From positions 1 to 64,000 of the forward strand of contig NZ_WOWS01000004.1 of the NCBI RefSeq assembly GCF_009741275.1: a stretch of 64,000 bases of DNA, read 5' to 3'. Positions 53,901 through 61,717 of the stretch are shown in pieces. The stretch is from Winogradskyella endarachnes. Lineage in GTDB: Bacteria > Bacteroidota > Bacteroidia > Flavobacteriales > Flavobacteriaceae. Made by a program: the position numbers and the translations under genes. The notes under the pieces are model-generated. The model ran no database searches, had not been told where the DNA came from, and saw only the letters and a list, made by a program, of their open reading frames with translations. The first letter of the stretch is position 1. Every line of letters begins with the position of its first letter.

Positions 53901-54453
53901 TAATGTAGATGACACCAATGCACTTGTTAAATACTATGTTTTATTAACTAAAGCAAAAGAAGCTATTCCTGCTAAATTAACTCAAAAGCTTATAGATGAT
54001 GAAGAAAACCTATACTTGGTCATAGAAGAATTAAATGACGCTAAACTTTTAAAGAAATTAAAATCATTTAAAATTAATCAGCAACAATTTGCAAAATCTA
54101 AACTATTATCTGATGCTAATTTTGAAAAAGAAACCGACTCTGTTCAATTTCTTTTTAAACGCGAATTTAAAACAGATAAAGGGCACAAAGACGCTGTAAT
54201 GTATTTCTTTAAAATAGATAAAGACGACGATTATTCTGGTAAAGTTGAGGCCTTACATTACATCTCATTTATTAAACCAAAAGACCCAACAGAATTGGTG
54301 GTAGACTATTATTCTAAATCTGAAAGTTATGGTACTATCGTTGATAAAACAAAAGAGTTAGAAGAGCAATACACAGAAATTATAAATTTGGCTATCTACA
54401 AAGACCGCGAACGTGTAACACCAAGTGGTAATGGTAATTATTATGATTATTAA
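50932..54453 (+). CDS. Very large secreted TraB/GumN-family protein
   Basis: A 1173-residue protein with a signal peptide (1-19). Residues about 25-290 are a TraB/GumN-type domain with YGTMHVS, a Glu in CIALESDP and GVGAAHLPGEQG, the paired GxxH motifs and Glu proposed to bind a metal in this protease-like family. The following ~880 residues match nothing I recognise. They include a PYGYGYGYNTG stretch near 610 and helical regions with repeat-like spacing. Ordinary GumN proteins are about 300 residues. The location between hemH and hemA is unexplained. Confidence 0.75.
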   Translation: MKKTLSLFLTFFTIIAFSQQKYQSLLWEISGNGLEKPSYLYGTMHVSKKVAFRLDDVFYKALEDSDCIALESDPTTWPGFNYEMMLDQMTAYTNNNNEFYTNLFKLMHPEEMAIRGSVRMDNNAVNAYLYRKNYGSDNFEEETYLDMFIFQAGKKNNKDIYALEDLAESRYLTTKAAYNANKKELDPWVQKLYAKENPYLIQENLYRDRNLDLLDSIGAGVNTEFYRENMLYIRNKNMVVALIELMPTKSVFAGVGAAHLPGEQGMINMLRKRGYTVKSLTSEQTDYSKTEKTKLDSLFIPPVLKRHSTPDNFISINTYDELREFSYGGQKYYLDPDMTNGAYLTMNRISRFLYLPNEKENITLQDIDHLLYEDIPGDIIKKEELTAPYPGISIVNKTKKGEFQKYHIYQTPLEIIIIKFAGRSDFVLKHQNKIFDSITLKTPTSKTKLFVSPHKKFQVDFPEYYVSSNMNNFGKKLIEGYKNDAYYFVEEAVLNDISYIEEDSFEAKYFHHALYKNYKLEEKEGGFKAGDYKTYESKALLDATSQKHLHLKTIVKDGSYYLLGYVGTKEDDKNAFFKSFKFNKTDYSGFNKVIDTSLHFSVHTNSKAPAPNPYGYGYGYNTGKKDKAYEKKVNETTYSTQANEQIYITRTKYHDLQMFHNIDSVWANLEKQVNYGGYYFDAKKGFKISNRNSTNKDSIYTHRFSYTDSSSAKQVLVKNILKKGVLFELKTLVDSISGPSKFVTEFYDSFTPIDTLMGKSVLKDKTGQFFEALRAKDSIILESYGLIKFKKHNSKEIVSVLKDFEFDKERLDIKSYLVGQLIEIDLKNNLPFIKQLYLDSYSDTQTQTAILDGLFESNNKENYNLALELMERDLPLGSVSSMFYNYYRKDSLQLKATLFPKILEYSTISEYKQPLYNLLARVKDSGYIKTKSYKKYKNQLINDGKIEVKRSLGNNSYGYNSYSYSLATFVRLIFPYRKERSAQDFFEKLLNVDDTNALVKYYVLLTKAKEAIPAKLTQKLIDDEENLYLVIEELNDAKLLKKLKSFKINQQQFAKSKLLSDANFEKETDSVQFLFKREFKTDKGHKDAVMYFFKIDKDDDYSGKVEALHYISFIKPKDPTELVVDYYSKSESYGTIVDKTKELEEQYTEIINLAIYKDRERVTPSGNGNYYDY

Positions 54454-54568
54454 TCAAGCAAAAAATTAAAAGCTATTGTTTTAAAAGAAATAATAGCCTT
54501 TAGTAAGAAAGTAATATTGAGGATTTAGAAAACCTATTTTTAACGAGTTATTAAAAATATATTTAACT

Positions 54569-55468
54569 TCAACTAGAAGCCGTTATATACTTCTTAGGCG
54601 TTGTCCCAAATTTCTTCTTAAAAGCCGCAATAAAGTGGCTACCTGTGCTGTAACCTACTTTTAAACCAACTTCGTTAACGTTATAATCACCAGATTCTAA
54701 AAGCTTACGAGCCACTTCCATTTTATAATCAAACAAAAAGCTAAACACCGAATCGCCATATATCTGTTTAAAACCTTCTTTTAATTTTTTAAGACTCAAA
54801 TCTATGTCATCTGCCAATTCTTGTAAGGTTGGTGGCTCAGCCATATTGGCAATGATGATGTCTTTTGCTTTTTTCAATTTCGCTACATTAACCTCATCTA
54901 CTAAATAAGGACATTGCTCAATATCAGCATCTTCGCTTCGGTTAAAAAACAAGCTTAATAACTCATAGGCTTTACCTTTAAAATATAAAGACTTAATAGA
55001 ATTGTTAAGATTAAAGCTAATTAACTGGTTTAATACCACAGCCATAGAGGGTGAAATTTTGCCATCCTTGTAATATTTTTTATCCTTATTATCATCAGTT
55101 AAAAAGGTAACGTAATTGGCATCTTCAGAAAATAAGCCATGAAATTTTTTAATAGAAATTACCAAAGACACCAACCAAGAATGGGGTCGCAATTCTAAAT
55201 GAATCGGTAAATCGCGTTGCGGATTGTAAAGTAACAATGAAGTTTCTTCATCTATATTTAACGAGTAATTCCCTTGATTAAACATAAAAGCTGCTGAACC
55301 CTTATTACAAAAATGAAATTGTATGTAACTGCTATCAATCTCGCGCTCAAGAACTTTAGTGTTGTCTCCATCATTTTTGCTCGTTAAAACAAAAAATCCT
55401 TCTTCTAATTTAACTTCGTCAAAAGCACCTTTAGCGATACTTTTAATAGCCGTTTTTTTTAAATTCAT
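54569..55468 (-). CDS. AraC-family transcriptional regulator
   Basis: A 299-residue regulator. The C-terminal DNA-binding domain is clear (LQELADDIDLSLKKLKEGFKQ; NVNEVGLKVGYSTGSHFIAAFKKKFG). The N-terminal half is a divergent effector domain. The start at 55468 is preferred; an upstream ATG at 55498 adds ten residues. It is divergent from hemA, so control of the haem operon in response to iron or haem status is a reasonable inference. Confidence 0.9.
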   Translation of the reverse strand: MNLKKTAIKSIAKGAFDEVKLEEGFFVLTSKNDGDNTKVLEREIDSSYIQFHFCNKGSAAFMFNQGNYSLNIDEETSLLLYNPQRDLPIHLELRPHSWLVSLVISIKKFHGLFSEDANYVTFLTDDNKDKKYYKDGKISPSMAVVLNQLISFNLNNSIKSLYFKGKAYELLSLFFNRSEDADIEQCPYLVDEVNVAKLKKAKDIIIANMAEPPTLQELADDIDLSLKKLKEGFKQIYGDSVFSFLFDYKMEVARKLLESGDYNVNEVGLKVGYSTGSHFIAAFKKKFGTTPKKYITASS

Positions 55469-55677
55469 TTCAAAGTTATTTAGATTCGTTCTAAACAAAT
55501 AGAGTCTTAAACCCTAATTTTACTACAAAAGTATGATATTTATCATCTTTAAGTTAAAATGCATGTTAAAAAACCACAATCGATACTAAAAGTTCTTCTA
55601 GCGTTGTTTTTTTATAAATATCAAAATTACATTTGCGCTGTTACTTTCATAAGTCAGGTAAACGAGTAAAGCAACAC

Positions 55678-56925
55678 ATGCCAAACAGAAGCAAACATTT
55701 TTACGCTATAGGTCTCAGCTATAAAAAAGCTGATGCGCGCGTACGTGGCCATTTTAGTTTAAGTGATAACGCAAAACAAAACGTTTTGTCTCAAGCCAAA
55801 CAAAATGGTGTAGATAGCCTTTTGGTTATTTCTACATGTAACAGAACAGAACTTTATGGTTTTGCAGAACACCCTTTTCAACTCATTCAATTATTGTGTG
55901 ACAATACAAAAGGAACGGTTGAAGAATTTAGAGAGGTTGCCTACGTTCATAAAAATAAAGACGCTATTAACCACATGTTTCGTGTTGGTTCTGGTTTAGA
56001 TAGTCAAATTCTTGGCGATTTTGAAATTATTAGTCAGCTTAAATTTAGTGCAAAAGCGTCTCGTAAAGTCGGTTTATTAAATTCGTTTACGGAGCGTTTA
56101 GTGAATTCCGTAATTCAGGCAAGCAAGCGCATTAAAAACGAAACCGAACTTTCTTCTGGAGCAACGTCTGTCTCTTTTGCCTCTGTACAATATATAATGA
56201 ATAATGTAGAATCTATATCTGAAAAGAACATTCTACTCTTTGGCACCGGAAAAATAGGAAGAAACACCTGTGAAAATTTAGTAAAACACACTAAAAATTC
56301 GCACATCACTTTAATCAACAGAACCAAAACTAAAGCAGAAGAAGTCGCTGGAAAATTCAATCTAATTGTAAAAGATTATGAGAATTTAACCGAAGAACTC
56401 AACGCTTCAGATATCGTTATTGTGGCCACAGGTGCACAACACCCAACAGTTTATAAATCTTTAATAACAACTCAAAAGCCATTATTGATTTTAGATTTAT
56501 CAATTCCTAAAAATGTAAACGAAGATATTAAAGACCTTCCGAACATCACTTTGGTACATTTAGATGATTTGGCTAAAATTACTGACGATACTTTAGAAAA
56601 ACGCAAAGCTTTTATTCCTGCAGCAGAAGCTATAATTGAAGATATTACAGCCGAATTTAATGCATGGCTAGACACACTTAAATTTGTACCAACCATTCAG
56701 GCAATAAAACATAAATTGACAGATTTCAAAAATTCTGAATTCAATACCCAACGTAAAAAATTAGCTAACTTCAATGAAGACCAAGCAGAATTGATTACTA
56801 ATAATCTCATTCAGAAAATCACCAATCAGTTTGCACACCACTTAAGAGAAGACAGCACGTCTTCAGATGAAAGCATAGAGCTTATCAAAAAAATATTTCA
56901 GTTAGAAACTACCGATAATGTCTAA
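55678..56925 (+). CDS. hemA: Glutamyl-tRNA reductase
   Basis: A 415-residue enzyme of the C5 pathway that reduces glutamyl-tRNA(Glu) to glutamate-1-semialdehyde. The catalytic Cys54 is in STCNRTELYG, the NADPH domain has LLFGTGKIGRN, and a C-terminal dimerisation helix follows. The ATG at 55678 is chosen because family members start a few residues before HFYAIGLSYKKA; the frame is open 15 codons further. It overlaps hemCD by 8 bases and heads the plus-strand haem operon. Confidence 0.95.
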   Translation: MPNRSKHFYAIGLSYKKADARVRGHFSLSDNAKQNVLSQAKQNGVDSLLVISTCNRTELYGFAEHPFQLIQLLCDNTKGTVEEFREVAYVHKNKDAINHMFRVGSGLDSQILGDFEIISQLKFSAKASRKVGLLNSFTERLVNSVIQASKRIKNETELSSGATSVSFASVQYIMNNVESISEKNILLFGTGKIGRNTCENLVKHTKNSHITLINRTKTKAEEVAGKFNLIVKDYENLTEELNASDIVIVATGAQHPTVYKSLITTQKPLLILDLSIPKNVNEDIKDLPNITLVHLDDLAKITDDTLEKRKAFIPAAEAIIEDITAEFNAWLDTLKFVPTIQAIKHKLTDFKNSEFNTQRKKLANFNEDQAELITNNLIQKITNQFAHHLREDSTSSDESIELIKKIFQLETTDNV

Positions 56926-58498
56926 AATTATTCGCATTGGCACACGCGACAGCCAGCTCGCTATGTGGCAAGCAAAAACTGTTCAATCTCAACTTGAACA
57001 TTTAGGTCATAAAACCGTTTTAGTTCCTGTAAAATCAACAGGAGATTTAGTACTAGACAAGCCCTTATACGAAATGGGAATTACAGGCGTATTTACTAAA
57101 ACCCTAGATATCGCCATGCTTAATGGCAGCATTGATATTGCAGTGCATTCCTTAAAAGATGTGCCAACCATTTTACCAAAAGGTATTGTACAAGCTGCTG
57201 TTTTAAAACGAGGAAACATTAACGACACTTTGGTGTTTAAAAATAACGAAGAGTTTTTATCGGCTAGAGATGCCGTTATCGCCACCGGAAGTTTAAGACG
57301 ACGTGCACAATGGCTTAACCGCTACCCAACACATACCGTTGTTGGTTTGCGAGGAAATGTTAATAGACGACTAGAAAAACTTGAAGAAAACGAAGATTGG
57401 AATGGCGCTATTTTCGCAGCTGCAGGTTTAGGGCGTTTAGGTATTACCCCAGAAAACTCAATTAATTTAGGTTGGATGATTCCTGCGCCAGCACAAGGTG
57501 CTGTAATGATTGCTGCCCTAGAAGCCGATGAAGAAACTAGAGCTATACTTTCTGAAATTAATGACCAAACCACTCAAATTTGCACCTCTATTGAACGCGA
57601 ATTCTTAAACCGTTTAGAAGGTGGATGTACCGCACCAATTGGAGCCATTTGCTACGTCAATAAGGCAGAAGAAGTTAATTTTAAAGGGATTCTTTTAAGT
57701 AAAGACGGCAGTAAAAAAATTGAAGTGACTAAAGTGGTGCCTTTAGGTAAACATGACGACGTCGCTAAATTTTGTGCCGAATATATCATAGGAAAAGGCG
57801 GAAAAGTTCTAATTGACGAGTTAACCCAAGGCGATAAGATTACTAATATATATTCTACCAAAAAACTAACTAACGACCAAGTTGCTAAGTTTCATGATGA
57901 TGTGGTCGCACAAAGCAACGATGCTATCAAAATTAATCCCAATCGATTAAATAAAAGCATTATTCGTAACGAAATTGAAAACGTGATTATAACGAGTCAG
58001 AATGCGGTTGAAGCCTTATTAACTAACTTTTCTGCAGTAGAATTACAATTCAAAAATATTTATTGTGTAGGTCGTAAAACCAAACGTATAGTTGAAAAAC
58101 GCATAGGAAAAGTGAAGCATTACGAACAAAATGCAAAAGCTCTAGCCGAACATATGGTTGAATATATGGATGGAACGGAAGCTACCTATTTCTGTAGTAA
58201 TTTAAGATTAGATACTATTCCAGACATTTTAGAAGAAAACAACATAAAAGTCAACGAAGTTGAAGCCTACGAAACAAAGTTTGATGCCGAAAAAGTAGAA
58301 GGCGATTTAGATGGTGTGATGTTTTACAGTCCTTCTACCGTACAAAGTTTCTTAAAGCAGAATAAAGCTAAAGGTATTGCCTTTTGTATAGGTGAAACGA
58401 CAGCTACGGAAGCTAGAAAGTATTTTGAAGATGTTAGGGTTGCTAAAGTGCCTTTGGTTGATAGTGTTGTGGAGTTGGTAAATGCGTTTTATGAATAG
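56918..58498 (+). CDS. hemCD: Fused hydroxymethylbilane synthase and uroporphyrinogen-III synthase
   Basis: A 526-residue bifunctional protein. Residues 1-~300 are HemC, with the dipyrromethane cofactor Cys237 in LEGGCTAPIG and the substrate-binding Arg cluster (GSLRRRAQWL, GLRGNVNRRL). Residues ~305-526 are a HemD domain (NVIITSQNAVEALL ... VMFYSPSTVQSFLK ... FCIGETTATEARKYF). The fusion channels hydroxymethylbilane to uroporphyrinogen III and is known in Bacteroidota. It overlaps hemA by 8 bases. Confidence 0.93.
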   Translation: MSKIIRIGTRDSQLAMWQAKTVQSQLEHLGHKTVLVPVKSTGDLVLDKPLYEMGITGVFTKTLDIAMLNGSIDIAVHSLKDVPTILPKGIVQAAVLKRGNINDTLVFKNNEEFLSARDAVIATGSLRRRAQWLNRYPTHTVVGLRGNVNRRLEKLEENEDWNGAIFAAAGLGRLGITPENSINLGWMIPAPAQGAVMIAALEADEETRAILSEINDQTTQICTSIEREFLNRLEGGCTAPIGAICYVNKAEEVNFKGILLSKDGSKKIEVTKVVPLGKHDDVAKFCAEYIIGKGGKVLIDELTQGDKITNIYSTKKLTNDQVAKFHDDVVAQSNDAIKINPNRLNKSIIRNEIENVIITSQNAVEALLTNFSAVELQFKNIYCVGRKTKRIVEKRIGKVKHYEQNAKALAEHMVEYMDGTEATYFCSNLRLDTIPDILEENNIKVNEVEAYETKFDAEKVEGDLDGVMFYSPSTVQSFLKQNKAKGIAFCIGETTATEARKYFEDVRVAKVPLVDSVVELVNAFYE

Positions 58499-58517
58499 AG
58501 CTGTTGGCTCTTAGCCA

Positions 58518-58552
58518 TTAGCTTTTAGCATCACTGTTACGCTAAAAGCTAA
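58518..58552. repeat. Long palindrome upstream of the inserted four-helix-bundle gene
   Basis: TTAGCTTTTAGC (58518-58529) and GCTAAAAGCTAA (58541-58552) are a perfect 12-bp inverted repeat with an 11-base loop. Related CTAAAAGC words continue to the start of the next gene, and short direct repeats of the same type follow it. It may act as an attenuating hairpin within the haem operon. Confidence 0.75.
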
Positions 58553-58576
58553 CGGCAAACAACTAAAAGCTGAAAC

Positions 58577-58933
58577 ATGAGAAATTTTAGGACACTTGAA
58601 ATTTGGAAAAATGGAATTACAATTGTCAAACAAGTTTATGTCCTTTCTCAGCAATTACCATCAGAAGAAAAATTTGGATTAAGAAGTCAAGTTACAAGAG
58701 CAGCCGTTTCAATTCCATCCAATATTGCGGAAGGTTGCAGTAGAAATAGTGATATAGAATTTAAACGCTTCCTTGAAATAGCGATGGGTTCACTTTTTGA
58801 AGTTGAAACACAATTAATTATTTCTAAGGAACTTAAGTTTATTCCTGAAGAAAATTTAAAAGTCATTTTTGAACTTATTCATAAAGAGGCAAGAATGATA
58901 AATAGTTTAATAAGCAAGATTAAAAACAGCTAA
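58577..58933 (+). CDS. Four-helix-bundle protein (23S rRNA intervening-sequence type)
   Basis: A 118-residue helical protein starting [10 protein letters not shown] and containing [19 protein letters not shown] and [16 protein letters not shown]. These are hallmarks of the S23/IVP four-helix-bundle family, which is encoded in 23S rRNA intervening sequences and also as free-standing genes. The function is unknown. It is wedged between hemCD and hemE and is flanked on both sides by AAAGC-type repeats, so it looks like an inserted unit. Confidence 0.88.
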   Translation: MRNFRTLEIWKNGITIVKQVYVLSQQLPSEEKFGLRSQVTRAAVSIPSNIAEGCSRNSDIEFKRFLEIAMGSLFEVETQLIISKELKFIPEENLKVIFELIHKEARMINSLISKIKNS

Positions 58934-58983
58934 TAGCAACTGGCCAAAAGCCAAAAGCTAATAGCCAAAAGCCAAAGGCTAAC
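58934..58983 (+). repeat. Short direct repeats GCCAAAAGC / GCTAATAGC
   Basis: The spacer between the four-helix-bundle gene and hemE consists almost entirely of alternating GCCAAAAGCC, GCTAATAGC and GCCAAAGGC words. It is related to the CTAAAAGC words on the other side of the gene, consistent with flanking repeats of one inserted unit. Confidence 0.7.
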
Positions 58984-60015
58984 ATGATAAAAAACGATTT
59001 ATTCCTTAGAGCATTAAAAGGCGAAACAGTAGAACGTCCACCAGTGTGGATGATGCGTCAAGCCGGTAGATACTTACCAGAATTCATGGAAATCAAAGCG
59101 AAATACGATTTCTTTACACGCTGCCAAACCCCAGAATTAGCAAGTGAAATTACAGTACAACCTATCCGTCGTTATGGTATGGATGCTGCTATTTTGTTTT
59201 CTGATATTTTGGTAATTCCACAAGCCATGAATATTGAGGTACAAATGAAACCAAACTTTGGGCCTTACTTACCAAATCCTATTCGTTCTCAAAAGGATGT
59301 GGATAATGTTATTGTTCCTGATGTTAAAGACGCTTTAAACTACGTTTACGAAGCCATTAAAGCGACTAAAGAAAAACTGAATGACGAAATTCCGTTGATT
59401 GGTTTTGCTGGTTCGCCTTGGACCATTTTATGTTATTGTGTGCAAGGGCAAGGCTCTAAAAACTTTGATAAAGCCAAAGAATTTTGTTTTACAAACCCTA
59501 TTGCTGCGCATGGTTTATTGCAAAAGATTACAGATACTACCATTGCATATTTAAAAGAAAAAGTAAAAGCAGGTTGTAATGCTGTACAAGTATTCGATTC
59601 TTGGGGAGGCATGTTATCGCCTGTAGATTATCAAGAATTTTCTTGGCAATATATTCAACAAATCATTGATGCTTTAAAAGATGATGCACCAGTTATCGCT
59701 TTCGGAAAAGGTTGTTGGTTTGCACTAGATACTATGGCAAAATCTGGAGCATCTGCTTTAGGTGTAGATTGGACGTGCTCTGCAAAAAATGCACGATACC
59801 TAACAGGAGGAAATATTACGTTACAAGGTAATTTTGACCCAACACGTTTATTTTCGCCACCTGCTGAAATCAAGAAAATGGTCACTCAAATGATTAACGA
59901 TTTCGGAAAAGATAAGTATATTGTTAATTTAGGTCATGGTATTTTACCAAATATTCCTTTAGAAAATGCTAAGGCATTTATTGATGCTGTAAAGGAATAT
60001 AAAAGCCCATCCTAG
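58984..60015 (+). CDS. hemE: Uroporphyrinogen decarboxylase
   Basis: A 343-residue enzyme converting uroporphyrinogen III to coproporphyrinogen III. The N-terminal [16 protein letters not shown] block contains the substrate-binding Arg residues; [11 protein letters not shown] carries the catalytic Asp, and [13 protein letters not shown] and [11 protein letters not shown] are typical. Full length. Part of the plus-strand haem gene run; its product is the substrate of the downstream HemF. Confidence 0.95.
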   Translation: MIKNDLFLRALKGETVERPPVWMMRQAGRYLPEFMEIKAKYDFFTRCQTPELASEITVQPIRRYGMDAAILFSDILVIPQAMNIEVQMKPNFGPYLPNPIRSQKDVDNVIVPDVKDALNYVYEAIKATKEKLNDEIPLIGFAGSPWTILCYCVQGQGSKNFDKAKEFCFTNPIAAHGLLQKITDTTIAYLKEKVKAGCNAVQVFDSWGGMLSPVDYQEFSWQYIQQIIDALKDDAPVIAFGKGCWFALDTMAKSGASALGVDWTCSAKNARYLTGGNITLQGNFDPTRLFSPPAEIKKMVTQMINDFGKDKYIVNLGHGILPNIPLENAKAFIDAVKEYKSPS

Positions 60016-60188
60016 CCTTGCTAATTGGGAAGGAACGCGAACTCAGTTGGCTTAGTCATTTTAAAAAAGTGTTTAAATATTCTTAATTTTGAAATGAACT
60101 TTTAAAGCATAGTAAGTTTAGACATCAATTATTGTAACTTAAAGCCTGTTTTTGCGTCTTTTAAGTAGTCATCATCAAAAACAATAAT

Positions 60189-60956
60189 ATGATAAGGAAC
60201 ATATTAAAAGGCATCCAAGCCTATACCGGAACTTTGGCATTAATTTCAAAATTAAAACTTTGGAAATACTTCGCTATTCCTATAATCATTAGCGTTGTAA
60301 CGGCATTTATTATCGGACTTTCCGCTTACGGATTATCAGATAATATTGGTCGTTTTATTGCAAAAATTTGGTTTTGGGATTGGGGAAAGGAAACGTTCAC
60401 ATCCATCTCAACCTTTATTGGTGGCATTGTGGTTATTGCTATAGGTTTAATCCTTTACAAACACATCATCATGGCATTTTCTGCACCATTTATGAGTCCG
60501 GTTTCAGAAAAAATTGAACATCATTTAACAGGAATAAAACCGCACAATCACAGAAACACCACGTTTCAAGAACAACTATGGCGAGGTATTAGAATAAACA
60601 TCAGAAACTTAGGCAAAGAACTACTGTTTACCATTCCATTATTGCTGTTAAAATTCTTTCCTATTGTAAATATTTTTTCAACCATTATGCTATTCCTCTT
60701 ACAAGCCTATTACGCAGGTTTTGGTAATATGGATTACACGTTAGAGCGTCATTATAAATACAGAGAAAGTATCAATTTTGTTGGTAGACATAAAGGTATT
60801 GCTATAGGTAACGGTATTGTGTTTATGTTGTTTCTATTGATTCCTGTAGTTGGCGTTATTTTAGTATTACCAATGAGTGTAACAGCCTCTTCACTTAATA
60901 CTGTAAAATTAATTGAACAAGAGAAAACACTAAATCAAAATACAGTAGTCGTATAA
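60189..60956 (+). CDS. EI24/CysZ-like membrane protein
   Basis: A 255-residue protein with about five transmembrane segments. The LYKHIIMAFSAPFMSPVSEKIEHHL and YAGFGNMDYTLERHYKYRESINFV blocks resemble the EI24 (CysZ-like) family. CysZ imports sulfate in enterobacteria, but the flavobacterial members are uncharacterised. It overlaps the following acetyltransferase gene by one base (TAATG), showing coupling. The spacer 60016-60188 holds no gene. Confidence 0.8.
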   Translation: MIRNILKGIQAYTGTLALISKLKLWKYFAIPIIISVVTAFIIGLSAYGLSDNIGRFIAKIWFWDWGKETFTSISTFIGGIVVIAIGLILYKHIIMAFSAPFMSPVSEKIEHHLTGIKPHNHRNTTFQEQLWRGIRINIRNLGKELLFTIPLLLLKFFPIVNIFSTIMLFLLQAYYAGFGNMDYTLERHYKYRESINFVGRHKGIAIGNGIVFMLFLLIPVVGVILVLPMSVTASSLNTVKLIEQEKTLNQNTVVV

Positions 60957-61495
60957 TGGTTGCAGCGTTTAACGGTTTTGAGATTGGCCCAATCCATGGC
61001 GGAGACACTTGGAAAGTATGTAATTTCTGTGTTGCCAATGAAGACCGATTAAAACGTTATTTTCCTAAAACTTTAGAGCAAAATCTCAACCCAACATTAT
61101 CTAATTACTTTGTTGAATCTAAAGTGAAAGCTTTTGAAAACAAAGAGGAATTTCTATTCACATTAAAACATTCTGAAACCAGAGCACTTGCCGGATTAAT
61201 TTATCTCAAAGAAATCAATTGGGAAATCAAACAAGGCGAATTTGCTTATTGTATTGGTTATACATTTGAAGGACAAGGCTTAACTTCTAAAGCTGTTCAA
61301 TTATTATCAACACATGCATTTGAAGATTTAGGATTAGAAACACTTCAAATTATAGCACATAAAGACAATTTAGGTAGTGTAAAGGTAGCGTTGAAAAATA
61401 ATTTTAAATGGATTAAGACATTAATTAATGAGTTTACACCAATTGGAGAGCAACCTTTGGATATGGAGTTGTATGAATTAGTTTCTAAGACCTAG
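60956..61495 (+). CDS. GNAT-family N-acetyltransferase (RimJ/RimL-like)
   Basis: A 179-residue acetyltransferase with the acetyl-CoA-binding region (GEFAYCIGYTFEGQGLTSKAVQLL) and the C-terminal ETLQIIAHKDNLGSVKVALKNNFKW segment of the RimJ/SpeG-like group. The acceptor is unknown. Its stop codon lies within a REP-like palindrome, so repeat insertion may have trimmed or reshaped the C-terminus. Confidence 0.88.
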   Translation: MVAAFNGFEIGPIHGGDTWKVCNFCVANEDRLKRYFPKTLEQNLNPTLSNYFVESKVKAFENKEEFLFTLKHSETRALAGLIYLKEINWEIKQGEFAYCIGYTFEGQGLTSKAVQLLSTHAFEDLGLETLQIIAHKDNLGSVKVALKNNFKWIKTLINEFTPIGEQPLDMELYELVSKT

Positions 61496-61515
61496 CAGGT
61501 TTTAAAAACCAGCTA
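61490..61515. repeat. REP-like palindrome a
   Basis: CCTAGCAGGTTTT ... AAAAACCAGCTA, an imperfect member of the family listed below. It overlaps the acetyltransferase stop codon. Confidence 0.6.
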
Positions 61516-61530
61516 ACAAACATTACAATC

Positions 61531-61557
61531 CTGCAAGGTTTCTAAAACCTTGTAGGT
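61531..61557. repeat. REP-like palindrome b
   Basis: CCTGCAAGGTTT and AAACCTTGTAGG arms with a short CTA loop region. The same core as the palindrome at 61662. Confidence 0.8.
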
Positions 61558-61661
61558 ATAAAAACTAAATTAAACATATAAATCATAAGATATTATTATA
61601 CACTTGTTATTTACCAACCAATGAATCCAATTAATAGTAACTAGTATAACCAATATAAACA

Positions 61662-61688
61662 CCTGCAAGGTTTTAGAAACCTTGCAGG
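61662..61688. repeat. REP palindrome c, left flank of the transposase unit
   Basis: A perfect 12-bp inverted repeat, CCTGCAAGGTTT and AAACCTTGCAGG with loop TAG. It lies 29 bases before the transposase ATG and is the best-preserved copy in the window. Confidence 0.9.
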
Positions 61689-61717
61689 ATAAGGAAACAA
61701 AAACTTTAGAACTGAAA

